Part shown: piece by piece, positions 1 to 9,075 of the stretch
How the letters are laid out: every line of letters starts with the position of its first letter
How positions within the stretch are numbered: the first letter of the stretch is position 1
Assembly (NCBI GenBank): GCA_014860805.1
Contig: JACZJB010000136.1
Span: 1-64,000 of the forward strand
From: Anaerolineales bacterium
GTDB lineage: Bacteria; Chloroflexota; Anaerolineae; Anaerolineales; Villigracilaceae
Direction of reading: 5' to 3'
Length of the DNA: 64,000 bases
Notes under the pieces: generated by a model
Databases searched by the model: none
What the model was told of the DNA's origin: nothing
The model's input: only the letters and a program-made list of their open reading frames with translations
Position numbers and translations under genes: made by a program

Positions 1-94
1 GAGGGATTCCCTGCGTTGGGCGCTGGAAAAATAAGGAAAAGCGGGAGAATGCATGGTACTTTTCAGCCATTTGAAATAACGAAAAAGTAAGGCT

Positions 95-119
95 TTTGCC
101 TGTAATTTGACAGTATAAT
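95..119 (+). promoter_or_regulatory. Putative promoter of the repeat protein gene
   Basis: A perfect TATAAT stands at 114-119. No good -35 lies 17 bases upstream; the nearest is TTTGCC at 95-100, with short spacing. The expected transcript would have a leader of about 55 bases with a purine-rich ribosome site (aaaggaaagg) just before the ATG at 180. Only the -10 element is convincing. Confidence 0.4.
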
Positions 120-179
120 GATTATGGATAGGCGCTATCGCTTTTAGCAAGTGTTTTTGAAGTAAAGGAAAGGTACATT

Positions 180-2552
180 ATGAAACCCAGATATCACTCA
201 TACCTGTGGATGATCCGCATCCTGGGTGTGTTCATTCTCACCGTTGGAATGACCAGCCCGGTTTTTGCGGCTGATCCACCGGCTTGGACCATTGACAAGA
301 CCCATGTTGGCGATTTTACCCAGGGAGATCAGAACAAAGTATATACGATCACGGTTACAAACTCTGGCAGCGGGGCAACGGATGGCAGCCTGATCACAAT
401 GACCGATACCCTGCCGGCAGGTTTAATTCCCCAGACCATTACCAGCGGCGACCCTGCATGGACCTGCCCTACTGGCGACATTACTGGTTTAACGGTATTA
501 ACCTGCACGCGCACAGCCGTAATGAATTCGGGTGCTAGTTCTGTGATCACTTTGACCGTGGATGTGGCTGTGGATGCGGGGCAGGGGGCGGATATTGAAG
601 ACCCAATCGGTAGTCAAATATTCTATAAGACCGTCACCAATTCTGTTATGGTAAGCGGCGGCGGAAGTCTGGACCCTGATACTAATAATGATATAACCCG
701 CATTCTTCAAAAGCCGGACCTTGTTATTATAGGCTGGGAACTTCGAAATGCAGCCAATAACGCCGTAATCACTAATCCACAGCCGGATGAGGAATTTATC
801 ATTCGAATGACCGTCAAGAACCGTGGCGGACGGGCGACCGGGCTCTTTTACCCCGGCGTATTTTTGGATGGAAAACCCAATTACGGACCGGACCATGCCC
901 CATTGGGTCAGGTTACAAGTTTCTCTGATTTTCGAATGACTCCGGCCGGATCCCTTGGAAAGCCAAAAGGCTGTCTTTACTATGACCCCGCCGGTACAAT
1001 TGACCCTACTCTGGTGGAAGTTGACCCGGAACGCGGAAACTATACTCGAAGCGAGTTTAATTCAGCGTTGGACCCTGGTGCTACCAGAAATATTGATGTG
1101 CGGATTGCCTATCCGGCGGATGACCCACAAAATACATATAACGACGATATATATGATACAGACAATGTTCGCGTCGGCTTGAAAGCTGGTTCATATCAAA
1201 TATATCTGTACGTGGATCCAAACTGCTCAGCCGGTGAAGAAGAGAGCTATGAAGATAATAATTTCTTAAAGCTTCCTGTGCTTAATATTGGCAGTTTGCC
1301 AAGTGGTCCTACCGATGTAGATGTGACGATCGGGGGAGTCTTAAAGGGTACTTACCCCATGGATCCTGGTGAGAGCATGGTGCAGAGCTATATTAACGCT
1401 TTTGGGGGACCCGTGGTAATCAAAAGCAATAATGGTGTTGGGATCATCGCTTCCACACAGCAATTGAGAAGGAGCGACATGACCCAAAACCTATGGCCGG
1501 GGATTATGCAACTCATGGGTGTGCGGCAGACCGATCTTTCCGACAAATATGTATTTCCGATCTACAGCAATCTTGATGCCACTAAATATGAAATCCTCCT
1601 GCTTGCAAATTTTGATACCATAGATACAAATGTAACGGTGAAAATTGGTAATACCACCTATGGCCCATATAGTGTCCCACATGGTACATCCTATATTTTT
1701 AATCAAGTAGTGCAAGGAGGGCCGGTGGTGGTCAGTAGTGATAATGGGGCAGAGATCATTGCTTCTCTATATCAATTGAAGCGAGCCGGGACTTCAGGCA
1801 GGTGGACAGGCCAGTCGGAAATGATGGGAATTCCATTGTCGCAATTGTCAAATACCTACGTATTTCCGATTTATGATTATACTTCTCTTGGTCTATTGCC
1901 CAGTTTAAATTTTGCGAATGTCGATACGATAGCAACAAATATCACTGTGACCATTGGCGGGGTGCTCAAGGGAACGTACCCTATGGCTGCTGGTACAAGC
2001 ATGGTAGTAACATATAGTGGCGTCATGGGAGGACCGGTGGTTATCAGCAGTAATAATGGAGCGAAGATCATTGCTTCCATGCAGCAATTGAGAAGAATCA
2101 ACCTCACCGTAAATCAGTGGACTGGCATTATGCAACTCATGGGTGTGCGGCAGGCCAATCTTTCCGACACATATGTGTTTCCGATCTACAGCAATCTGGA
2201 TCCCGCCACTAAATATGAAATCCTCCTGCTTGCAAATTTTGATACCATAGATACAAATGTAACGGTGAAAGTTGGTAATACCACCTATGGCCCATATAGT
2301 GTCCCACATGGTACATCCTATATTTTTAATCAAGCAGTGCAAGGAGGGCCGGTGGTGGTCAGTAGTAATAATGGGGCAGAGATCATTGCTTCTCTATATC
2401 AATTGAAGCGGGCCGTATCTACTACCCGATGGAATGATCAATCAGAGATGATGGGAATTCCATTGTCGCAATTGTCAAATACCTACGTGTTTCCGATTTA
2501 TGATTACACGTCTCCGGGGCTTCTGCCTAGTTTGAATTTCGCTGTCCCGTAA
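180..2552 (+). CDS. Secreted repeat protein with DUF11-like and CARDB-like domains
   Basis: A 790-residue exported protein of unknown function, probably a cell-surface or extracellular structural protein. Residues 1-30 form a signal peptide with a hydrophobic core and an AxA-type end (VFAAD). Residues about 34-150 resemble a DUF11 domain ('VTNSGSGATDGSLITMTDTLP'-like beta sandwich). Residues about 178-370 resemble CARDB (PDLVI...VKNRGG). The rest is four related units of about 104 residues arranged as two nearly identical pairs, each with the signature 'GGPVV..S.NGA.IIAS...L.R' followed by 'MG.P.SQLS.TYVFP.YD'. From memory, repeats of this kind are common in secreted Chloroflexota proteins. 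There is no LPXTG-like tail, membrane anchor or catalytic motif. The start has a purine-rich ribosome site. The gene stands alone, with a hairpin after its stop. Confidence 0.85.
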   Translation: MKPRYHSYLWMIRILGVFILTVGMTSPVFAADPPAWTIDKTHVGDFTQGDQNKVYTITVTNSGSGATDGSLITMTDTLPAGLIPQTITSGDPAWTCPTGDITGLTVLTCTRTAVMNSGASSVITLTVDVAVDAGQGADIEDPIGSQIFYKTVTNSVMVSGGGSLDPDTNNDITRILQKPDLVIIGWELRNAANNAVITNPQPDEEFIIRMTVKNRGGRATGLFYPGVFLDGKPNYGPDHAPLGQVTSFSDFRMTPAGSLGKPKGCLYYDPAGTIDPTLVEVDPERGNYTRSEFNSALDPGATRNIDVRIAYPADDPQNTYNDDIYDTDNVRVGLKAGSYQIYLYVDPNCSAGEEESYEDNNFLKLPVLNIGSLPSGPTDVDVTIGGVLKGTYPMDPGESMVQSYINAFGGPVVIKSNNGVGIIASTQQLRRSDMTQNLWPGIMQLMGVRQTDLSDKYVFPIYSNLDATKYEILLLANFDTIDTNVTVKIGNTTYGPYSVPHGTSYIFNQVVQGGPVVVSSDNGAEIIASLYQLKRAGTSGRWTGQSEMMGIPLSQLSNTYVFPIYDYTSLGLLPSLNFANVDTIATNITVTIGGVLKGTYPMAAGTSMVVTYSGVMGGPVVISSNNGAKIIASMQQLRRINLTVNQWTGIMQLMGVRQANLSDTYVFPIYSNLDPATKYEILLLANFDTIDTNVTVKVGNTTYGPYSVPHGTSYIFNQAVQGGPVVVSSNNGAEIIASLYQLKRAVSTTRWNDQSEMMGIPLSQLSNTYVFPIYDYTSPGLLPSLNFAVP
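1312..2552 (+). repeat. Two tandem ~624-bp coding repeats
   Basis: Bases from about 1312 to 1935 and from about 1936 to 2552 encode two copies of a ~208-residue unit. The stretch from about 1503 to 1905 is nearly identical at DNA level to 2127-2531, offset 624 and then 627 bases after a 3-base insertion. Such high DNA identity points to recent duplication or ongoing gene conversion. Confidence 0.85.
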
Positions 2553-2583
2553 AGTAATGGAATATATCAAAATGGAATATATC

Positions 2584-2614
2584 AACTGGAGATGGCTGAA
2601 AACCTTCTCCAGTT
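2584..2614 (+). terminator. Hairpin terminator after the repeat protein gene
   Basis: Inverted repeat AACTGGAGA/TCTCCAGTT, extended by GG/CC across one mismatch, with a 7-base loop. It starts 32 bases after the stop codon and is followed by a moderately T-rich stretch. The weak U-tract limits confidence. Confidence 0.55.
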
Positions 2615-2690
2615 TCGATTTATATCTTACTTCTGTGTTCTTTCTGAACGCTCTGCTTTTCAATAGCTACACTATTGCATTAATAAAATA

Positions 2691-2721
2691 TTGTATACGA
2701 TAAATACTCATGCTGTATAAT
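2691..2721 (+). promoter_or_regulatory. Putative promoter of the sulfotransferase gene
   Basis: A TATAAT at 2716-2721 is preceded by TTGTAT at 2691-2696 with a 19-base spacer. The region from 2553 to 2832 is AT-rich and holds only this and the upstream terminator. The leader to the ATG at 2833 would be about 105 bases. Confidence 0.35.
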
Positions 2722-2832
2722 AAGAACTTGGAAAAATATAAGGGAATTGATATTTTTCAAGAGTCCAAACCAATACGTAGATTATATGAGCAATGAATAC
2801 CATTACTTATAATTGATTTCTTCTGAATAATA

Positions 2833-3570
2833 ATGAGTTATCATTGGATGAATATGAAAAAAGTATCGGAATTTGCACCGAAGCTCAAGTATGTGTTCGC
2901 AAGATTCTATCGAGCTTTCTTGTTCAAGAACAAACCGAAGATATTTTGCATTTCATTACAACGAACTGGTACTACTTCAACTGGACAATTCTTCAAGGAT
3001 CATGGTTACCCGGTCGCCACTTATGGAGTTAGCCTAGCAAACGCTTGGACATCTCGTTATTGGATAGGTGATTATGAAAGCATCTTTCGATCATACGATT
3101 TTAGAGCGTCACTTGTTTTTGAAGATGACCCTTGGTGGCTCAATGATTTTTACAAAGTTCTCTACCATAGATTCCCCAATTCCAAATTCATACTTCTGGA
3201 AAGAGATGCTGATAAATGGTTTGATTCTATGGTTTCACACTCAAAGGGTAAAACGTTAGGGAATACACATATTCATTGTGCTCATTATCAGAGGTTGAAA
3301 GAATTCCATGACATGGCTGCTGCGGATAAAAACATATATACTGATGTTTTTTACAAAGCTCTGCCCTTGGGTGAAGCGCAACGGGAACACTATACAAGTT
3401 TCTATTCGATACGGAATAAAGAGGTTAATCTCTTTTTTCAGCACCATGACCCTTCTAGGTTGTTCAATGCAGATCTGGTGGATGAAGCTTTATGGAAAAA
3501 AATGGCCAACTTCTTCCATATCAATATAAATGAAGGATATAATGTTCATCTGAATAAATCCAAACCTTAA
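2833..3570 (+). CDS. Sulfotransferase family protein (P-loop)
   Basis: A 245-residue cytoplasmic protein likely to transfer sulfate from PAPS to a sugar or lipid acceptor. The PAPS 5'-phosphosulfate loop is visible near residue 43 (ISLQRTGTTS), and a 3'-phosphate-binding motif follows near residue 119 (LLERDADKWFDSM). Both the order and the length fit the Sulfotransfer_4-like group. The acceptor cannot be read from the sequence, but the position at the head of a glycan island suggests a surface polysaccharide or glycolipid. No clear ribosome site precedes the ATG; in-frame ATGs at codons 5 and 8 are alternatives. Base composition is AT-rich, like the genes that follow. A hairpin overlaps the stop codon. 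Confidence 0.8.
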   Translation: MSYHWMNMKKVSEFAPKLKYVFARFYRAFLFKNKPKIFCISLQRTGTTSTGQFFKDHGYPVATYGVSLANAWTSRYWIGDYESIFRSYDFRASLVFEDDPWWLNDFYKVLYHRFPNSKFILLERDADKWFDSMVSHSKGKTLGNTHIHCAHYQRLKEFHDMAAADKNIYTDVFYKALPLGEAQREHYTSFYSIRNKEVNLFFQHHDPSRLFNADLVDEALWKKMANFFHININEGYNVHLNKSKP

Positions 3571-3598
3571 GTGTCATTCACGCTTCAGGTTTGGATTT
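3556..3598 (+). terminator. Hairpin overlapping the sulfotransferase stop
   Basis: A perfect 12-base inverted repeat (AAATCCAAACCT/AGGTTTGGATTT) encloses a 19-base loop and contains the last codons of the gene. The T-run after it is short, so it may stabilise the mRNA as much as terminate it. Confidence 0.5.
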
Positions 3599-3865
3599 CT
3601 ATAAAAATGGACAAGGCTGTTTCTCAATCTAAACAGAATCTTATATATGATAACTATTGCCAAATCTTTTGAAGGGTTTATTTCCTTACCTAAAACAGAT
3701 CTGAGCATCTAGGCGGTTTATAAATCGCGGAACTTGAAATTCCTGATTAAACCGCTAACTAGATAGAAGTTGTAACTGACACAGTAATGGAAACAAAGGC
3801 AATTACTAAGGCAATCTTGACGCGATGTTACTTGACAAAATCTAGAATAACATAAGGATTTTACT
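3599..3865. other. AT-rich intergenic stretch
   Basis: No ORF or RNA gene is recognisable. A TTGACA at 3832-3837 lies close upstream of the acyltransferase, but no matching -10 at good spacing is seen. An AAGGA-type ribosome site precedes the ATG at 3866. Confidence 0.4.
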
Positions 3866-4474
3866 ATGACCAATCAAGCTTACAAATTGGATTTCGCTAA
3901 AATCGGCGATGATGTTACCATTTGGGCTGAAGCGAAAGTCTTATTTCCAGAGGTTATTACTATCGGCAATGCAGTAATTATTGATGATTTTGTTTTCATC
4001 ATGGGAGGAAAAAAAATAACAATAGGCAGTTTTGTCCATATCGCTTCTTTTGTTTCCATAACCGGAGGGGGGGAAATGGTAATAGATGACTTTGCCGGAA
4101 TTTCTAGTGGGTGCAGGGTATTTACTGGTAATGATGATTACTTGGGCGGAAGCCTGACTGGGCCGACAATTCCTCCTCAATATCGATCTCCGCTTAGGTC
4201 TTACGTCTGCATAAAAAAACACGCCATCATTGGGGCCAATACCGTCATTTTACCAGGAGTAACAATAGGTGAGGGAGTGGCTGTTGGTGCAAATTCATTG
4301 GTGAAATCTGATCTTCAGCCTTGGACTATTTATGTGGGCTCTCCAGCTAAGGCTATTAGAAAACGCCCATCAGAACGTATTCTAGAATTAGAAGCACAGT
4401 TGCGTGCAGAATTATTCGATCATAATCATCGATACATTCCTAAAGAAAAACGTAATGCTAATTCCGCGATTTAA
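3866..4474 (+). CDS. Hexapeptide-repeat acyltransferase (left-handed beta helix)
   Basis: A 202-residue O- or N-acyltransferase of the LbH superfamily, probably acetyl-CoA dependent and cytoplasmic. Imperfect hexapeptide repeats ([IV]G...) run from residue 10 to 155 (ITIGNAVIIDD, KITIGSFVHIAS, VTIGEGVAVGANS), followed by the usual C-terminal helix after GSPAKAI. Residues 84-112 form the loop that normally carries catalytic residues. The gene lies 41 bases upstream of a VioA-like aminotransferase, so a plausible substrate is the 4-amino group of the dTDP-sugar made by that enzyme, but a plain O-acetyltransferase cannot be excluded. The start has an AAGGA ribosome site. Confidence 0.8.
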   Translation: MTNQAYKLDFAKIGDDVTIWAEAKVLFPEVITIGNAVIIDDFVFIMGGKKITIGSFVHIASFVSITGGGEMVIDDFAGISSGCRVFTGNDDYLGGSLTGPTIPPQYRSPLRSYVCIKKHAIIGANTVILPGVTIGEGVAVGANSLVKSDLQPWTIYVGSPAKAIRKRPSERILELEAQLRAELFDHNHRYIPKEKRNANSAI

Positions 4475-4515
4475 ATTTCTGATGGTGATACCATGATCAA
4501 ACAAAGGATTGATTA

Positions 4516-5727
4516 ATGAGTAAGCAAAAGATCGAAGAACTTGCGATATTTGGGGCACCGAGCTTTTTTTCTGAAAATCTCTATGTTGGCCGGCCAAATA
4601 TTGGGAACCGTGAATCGTTGCTATTTCGTATTAATGATATGCTTGACCGCCGTTGGTTGACTAATAATGGCCCGTTTGTGGAGGAATTGGAGAAGAAATT
4701 AGCCGCATTTTTGGGCGTTAGGCATTGCATTGCCATGTGTAATGCTACAGTTGCTTTGGAGGTCACCGCCCGTGCGTTGGGACTACATGGCGAAGTAATC
4801 ATCCCTTCCTTTACTTTCGTAGCTACTGCACATGCCCTACAGTGGCAGGCGATCACTCCAGTCTTTTGTGATGTAGATCCCCTCACTCATAATATAGACC
4901 CGTCAAAAATTGAGAATTTGATTACACCACGCACAACTGGCATTTTGGGTGTACACGTTTGGGGGCGAGTCTGCGATATTGATGCTTTGAGGTCCATCGC
5001 TCAAAAACATCATCTCAAGTTAATGTTTGATGCTGCCCATGCTTTTGCCTGCTCACACCATGGGCAAATGATAGGTGGTTTTGGTAATGCTGAGGTTTTT
5101 AGTTTCCATGCTACAAAATTTTTTAACTCGTTTGAAGGTGGAGCTGTCACTACTAACGATGATACACTGGCTCAAAAGATACGCGAAATGCGAAATTTCG
5201 GCTTTGCCGGTCTAGATACCGTTATCAATGTTGGCACCAATGGAAAAATGAGCGAAGTTTCGGCGGCTATGGCTCTCACCTCGTTGGAGAGCTTAGATGA
5301 ATTTATTGCGGTAAACAAAAAAAACTATCTAGAATATCAAAAGGGATTGTTAGGTATTCCTGGTATAAATATGATAGCATACGATTTCGCTGAAAAAAAT
5401 AATTTCCAATATATAGTCATTGAAGTAGACGAAAATGTGACTAATAACATCAACCGTGATTTGCTAGTCAAGATTCTCCATGCAGAAAATGTACTTGCCA
5501 GACGATATTTCTACCCAGGCTGCCATCAAATGGAACCTTATCGGGCCTTATATCCACAGACCGATTTGTCGTTGTTTGAAACAGAGAAGCTTGTATTAAG
5601 AGTGATTCAATTACCTACTGGGACTAATGTTGGCAAACAAGAAATTGCTGATATTTGTGAACTCATTCGATTTATTGTGAATAACGGAAGAGAAATCTCA
5701 AAAAGATACAATAGACCTCTTGTATAA
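4516..5727 (+). CDS. DegT/DnrJ/EryC1 sugar aminotransferase, VioA-like
   Basis: A 403-residue PLP-dependent aminotransferase of nucleotide-activated keto-sugars. The PLP lysine is in FHATKFFNSFEGG (near residue 198), and the cofactor aspartate motif FDAAHAFA is near residue 174. The overall pattern is closest to dTDP-4-keto-6-deoxyglucose 4-aminotransferases (VioA/DesI type); the assignment of the 4-position is by recall of family motifs. An AAAGGA ribosome site precedes the ATG. The last codons (about NRPLV and the stop) lie inside the left terminal repeat of a decayed IS5-like element, so the native C-terminus was probably replaced on insertion. Activity is likely retained because only a few residues are affected. 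Confidence 0.82.
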   Translation: MSKQKIEELAIFGAPSFFSENLYVGRPNIGNRESLLFRINDMLDRRWLTNNGPFVEELEKKLAAFLGVRHCIAMCNATVALEVTARALGLHGEVIIPSFTFVATAHALQWQAITPVFCDVDPLTHNIDPSKIENLITPRTTGILGVHVWGRVCDIDALRSIAQKHHLKLMFDAAHAFACSHHGQMIGGFGNAEVFSFHATKFFNSFEGGAVTTNDDTLAQKIREMRNFGFAGLDTVINVGTNGKMSEVSAAMALTSLESLDEFIAVNKKNYLEYQKGLLGIPGINMIAYDFAEKNNFQYIVIEVDENVTNNINRDLLVKILHAENVLARRYFYPGCHQMEPYRALYPQTDLSLFETEKLVLRVIQLPTGTNVGKQEIADICELIRFIVNNGREISKRYNRPLV

Positions 5728-6612
5728 GTGTGGCCATAATAAGCACATGAACTACGAAACAATTGAACAACTAAAAGATAGTGATTTCAAACGACTAACA
5801 GATGTCCAGCGCGAACCCTTTCATCAGATGCTGGCCTTCATTGAGAAAGGATTGCGAGACTTCGGGTGACCACCAAAACTGGGTCGAACCGATTAGTTGT
5901 TGATGACCTTGATGTACCGGCAAGAATATCGAACAGAATTTCATATTGCCCAATCCTGTGGTGTCAGTGAAGCAACCATTTGCTGCATCATTCGAAAGGT
6001 AGAGGATGTCTTGGTGCGTTCAAAAAAGTTTCGTTTGCCCGGTAAAAAAGCATTTCCAAGCCAGTGACATAGTGTTCCAAGTAGTACTCGTAGATGTCAG
6101 TGAACAGCCAATTGAACGACCACTCCTGCCTTGGCGGGCAGTGTCAAGGAAAATAGCCAAAAACGGCATTACAGCGGCAAAAAGAAGTGTCACACTCAAA
6201 AAGCGTAGGTGATGACGGATTGAAAAAGCATCCAAACCATAGCCACCGCCTTTAGTTATGGAAGCAAATATAACTACCAATTGTTTCAAAGATAATCCTT
6301 GTGAGTTTTCTGAACACCTGCGCATTCTGGCTGATGCTGGCTATCAAGGATTGATGGAACTTCATGAGAATAAGCTGGATGCCCTTCAAGAAATCCAAAT
6401 ATCATGTTCTGACAAAACGAGAAAAAAGAGAGTAATCGGAGTTTGGCACGAAAACGGATTGTGACTGAACATATTTTCCGCAAGTTAAAAGTGTTTCGTT
6501 TCTTGAGCTAGAGGCGCCACGATCGTAGAAAAAGGTTTGCTCTACGCTTCAATCTGATTGCTGCTGTCTACAACCTTGAACTCGATTCAAACTGACTTTT
6601 GCGAGAGATCTA
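5712..6612 (+). mobile_element. Decayed IS5-family-like insertion element
   Basis: About 0.9 kb bounded by imperfect inverted repeats: TAGACCTCTTGTATAAGT at 5712-5729 and ACTTTTGCGAGAGATCTA at 6595-6612 (14 of 18 positions complementary). It encloses a transposase pseudogene in the expected orientation. A target duplication is not clear. The left end overlaps the 3' end of the aminotransferase gene. A ~27-base interruption (TGCCTTGGCGGGCA region near 6124-6150) relative to the family reading frame is a further small insertion. Confidence 0.75.
5747..6595 (+). pseudogene. IS5-type transposase, frameshifted and interrupted
   Basis: Recognisable pieces of a DDE transposase appear in different frames. 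The N-terminus (MNYETIEQLKDSDFKRL) ends in a premature TGA. An HTH segment follows (EYRTEFHIAQSCGVSEATIC), then IRKVEDVLVRSKKFRLPGKK, then the DDE region VFQVVLVDVSEQPIERP in a new frame, QKRHYSGKKK in another, LADAGYQG, and finally a C-terminal ARKRIVTEHIFRKLKVFRFL...RFALRFNLIAAVYNLEL. At least two frameshifts, internal stops and a short insertion make it non-functional. ORF-track entries at 6006-6212 and 6258-6464 are fragments of it. Confidence 0.88.
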
Positions 6613-6660
6613 ATAAACATAGAATATTCTCAGTGTTGCAATTATTTACAGGACGAACTA

Positions 6661-9075
6661 ATGAATTCCGATCCAATAATTAGTGTGGTTATGATCACCT
6701 ATAACCATGAAAAGTATATAGCCGAAGCGGTAAATAGCATTCTATCGCAAACATATTCGGATTTTGAATTAATCATCGTAGATGACGGTTCAAGTGATGG
6801 CACTGTGAAAATTGTTCAGGAATATGATGATTCGCGATTATTCCTTGTGGAGCAAGAAAACTCTGGTCCAAGTATTGCCTTAAATGTGGGCATTAATCGA
6901 AGCCGCGGACAATATATCGCCTTTATGAGCGGTGATGATGTGTCTCTTCCTAATCGATTGATGACGCAGATCGAGCAGATTGAACTACAGGAGGCAGATA
7001 TGATATTTTGTCTCCCGCAAATAATTGGTCCGGATTCGAAGATTTTGAGCAACAAAGTATGTCCTGTTTTTTTTCATTACAATTTTAGAAGCACGGCGGA
7101 ATTGTTTTATCAGTTATTTACATATGGTAATTTTTTATGTGCCCCAACTTGTTTTTGCCGTAAGTCAGCAATTGGAAAAATAGGTCAATTTAAACGAGGA
7201 CTAATACAACTCCAGGATTTTGACTATTGGATAAGAGCGTGTAAGAAAAATCTTGTCATCAAATTGCAAAAGGAACCCGTGCTTCAATACCGCTTTTTGT
7301 TTGGTGTTAATCTATCTGGATATCATAACAAGAATCGAACATTGGCGGAGACAACATTGCTATACAGGGGTTTTCTTGACGATGCGCCCATCGAGCTTCT
7401 GCGTAATTCCTTTGGCGAAAAGATCACGATGGATGCGCTTGTTGATGATGCGGACATAGAGATTGATAAATCATTTTTGTTTTTGGAACATTCCAACCCG
7501 GCCATGAAAGCAATTGGGATTGAGAGACTTACGCTGCAATTCGAGGATGAAGAAATCTATAAAAGATTAACCGCTGAAAGGGATTTTAACACGTCAAGGC
7601 TTTTTCAACTTGCGAGATCTAACAATGGAGACACATATGGTTTTGCCCGCAAACTTAAAGCGGGATTAAGAGCTGTCCAAATTTTTTTACTGCGTTATAC
7701 ACCCTTGATGATTAGTGAAGGTCCGAGATGGACCAAGATGCAAATTGAACGGCATGTCCAGAATTATCTAAAGAGCGGGGAAAATAATCAGAGCATCATA
7801 ACAACCTATGTTTATAAACGAATTTTCCCTGTTTTCATTTCAGCTTTTGATTTTCTCTTTAGAATTAAAAAAATAGTTCCCCAGCTAATTCGTATTATTT
7901 TTTCGAAGATTCTTAAAATAAAACTTCCTTCCCCTTTTTTTGAAGGAGAGTTTTTTTTGAGCAGAATGTATGATTACAGCAAACAGGCAAATTCCGTTGT
8001 GTATGAAGCCTCGCCAGAAAAGATTTACTTAAAAAGACCTACCATACTAGGAAAAATTACCGACGAGTTATTTGAGGGAGAGGCATATTCTCCACGCCCT
8101 TATGTTTCTACAATTGATCATGCAATCATAACCGGTGGATCAAATTTGGTTATATTAGAAGAGACAGGTGAGTTGCTCAGCGATGAAATGGTGGATTTCT
8201 CCACGAAAGACTTCGGTATAAAATCTCCATACATCAGTTATCGAAACAATAATAAGGTAATAGCAAGTTATAAAAAGAAACCCAACACTCAGATAAAGGA
8301 AGGCATTTTGCTTTCGTGTGACCACGATAATAATTACTTTCATTGGCTGGTGGAGTGCCTGCCAAAGCTTGTATTTATTGATGACTTTAAGCAATTCAAG
8401 GATACGCCTTTATTAATACCTGCGGGACTGCATGAGAACTTGATGACAGCGCTGACTCGGGTCAATATTAATAATCACCCAATTATCAGCCTTGACTGTG
8501 GTGTTGCCTACCATGTGGATCGGTTGATCTTTCCATCTGCTCTCTCGCGAGTCATAGATAGGTATAAGGGTCGACCTGTGTTTGATACAGACATCATCTT
8601 GTCTAATAAATGGATTTCAAGGGTTTCTAACCTATTAAAAAAGAAGAATAACCCAAAACCATGGCGTAAACTATATTTAACCCGTAGGAAAGGTCTGCGA
8701 GCCCTCGGAAACCAGGAGGAAATTGAGAGGATATTATCTGAGTATGACTTCGAGATTATTGATCTGGAATATGCATCACTCGATTTTCAGATCAAACTCT
8801 TTTCCCAGGCATCTATGGTCGTTGCGCCAACTGGAGCCACTCTTACGAATATGCTATTTTGCCAGCCTCGAACAAAAGTCATTATTTTCATGTCCAATCA
8901 TGAGACTACAAACTATTATTTTTGGTCATACCTTGGTAATATTACTAACACCAACATAACAACTATTATCGGAGAACGACTTTTTAACTTGACCAGCTAT
9001 CATTCCGTGCACGATGACTATATTATTGATCCAAATATCCTGGTTGAGGAGATTAATAAAATTGAACGACAATAG
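6661..9075 (+). CDS. Two-domain glycosyltransferase, GT2 fused to GT61-like
   Basis: An 804-residue protein with two catalytic modules. Residues 5-230 are a GT-A fold family 2 transferase (VVMITYNHEKYI, DDGSSDGT, then a DxD-like MSGDD). After an alpha-helical linker, residues about 545-800 match the GT61/DUF563 family (HDNNYFHWLVECLPK, LYLTRRKG, VAPTGATLTNMLF). The protein therefore could add two successive sugars to a surface glycan on the cytoplasmic face. No membrane segment is evident. Its ATG follows the IS remnant by about 50 bases, and the element probably separated it from the upstream operon. The following gene starts inside its 3' end. Confidence 0.82.
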   Translation: MNSDPIISVVMITYNHEKYIAEAVNSILSQTYSDFELIIVDDGSSDGTVKIVQEYDDSRLFLVEQENSGPSIALNVGINRSRGQYIAFMSGDDVSLPNRLMTQIEQIELQEADMIFCLPQIIGPDSKILSNKVCPVFFHYNFRSTAELFYQLFTYGNFLCAPTCFCRKSAIGKIGQFKRGLIQLQDFDYWIRACKKNLVIKLQKEPVLQYRFLFGVNLSGYHNKNRTLAETTLLYRGFLDDAPIELLRNSFGEKITMDALVDDADIEIDKSFLFLEHSNPAMKAIGIERLTLQFEDEEIYKRLTAERDFNTSRLFQLARSNNGDTYGFARKLKAGLRAVQIFLLRYTPLMISEGPRWTKMQIERHVQNYLKSGENNQSIITTYVYKRIFPVFISAFDFLFRIKKIVPQLIRIIFSKILKIKLPSPFFEGEFFLSRMYDYSKQANSVVYEASPEKIYLKRPTILGKITDELFEGEAYSPRPYVSTIDHAIITGGSNLVILEETGELLSDEMVDFSTKDFGIKSPYISYRNNNKVIASYKKKPNTQIKEGILLSCDHDNNYFHWLVECLPKLVFIDDFKQFKDTPLLIPAGLHENLMTALTRVNINNHPIISLDCGVAYHVDRLIFPSALSRVIDRYKGRPVFDTDIILSNKWISRVSNLLKKKNNPKPWRKLYLTRRKGLRALGNQEEIERILSEYDFEIIDLEYASLDFQIKLFSQASMVVAPTGATLTNMLFCQPRTKVIIFMSNHETTNYYFWSYLGNITNTNITTIIGERLFNLTSYHSVHDDYIIDPNILVEEINKIERQ

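Noticed and set aside
2450-2552. LPXTG-type anchor on the 790-aa secreted protein
   Set aside because: The C-terminus ends in FAVP without a sorting motif, hydrophobic stretch or basic tail.
6124-6150. Small palindromic insertion inside the transposase pseudogene as a separate mobile element
   Set aside because: Only about 27 bases with a 5-base imperfect stem; too short to name as an element.
5712-6612. Target-site duplication of the IS element
   Set aside because: Flanking bases (ACAA and ATAA) are similar but not identical, so no duplication is claimed.
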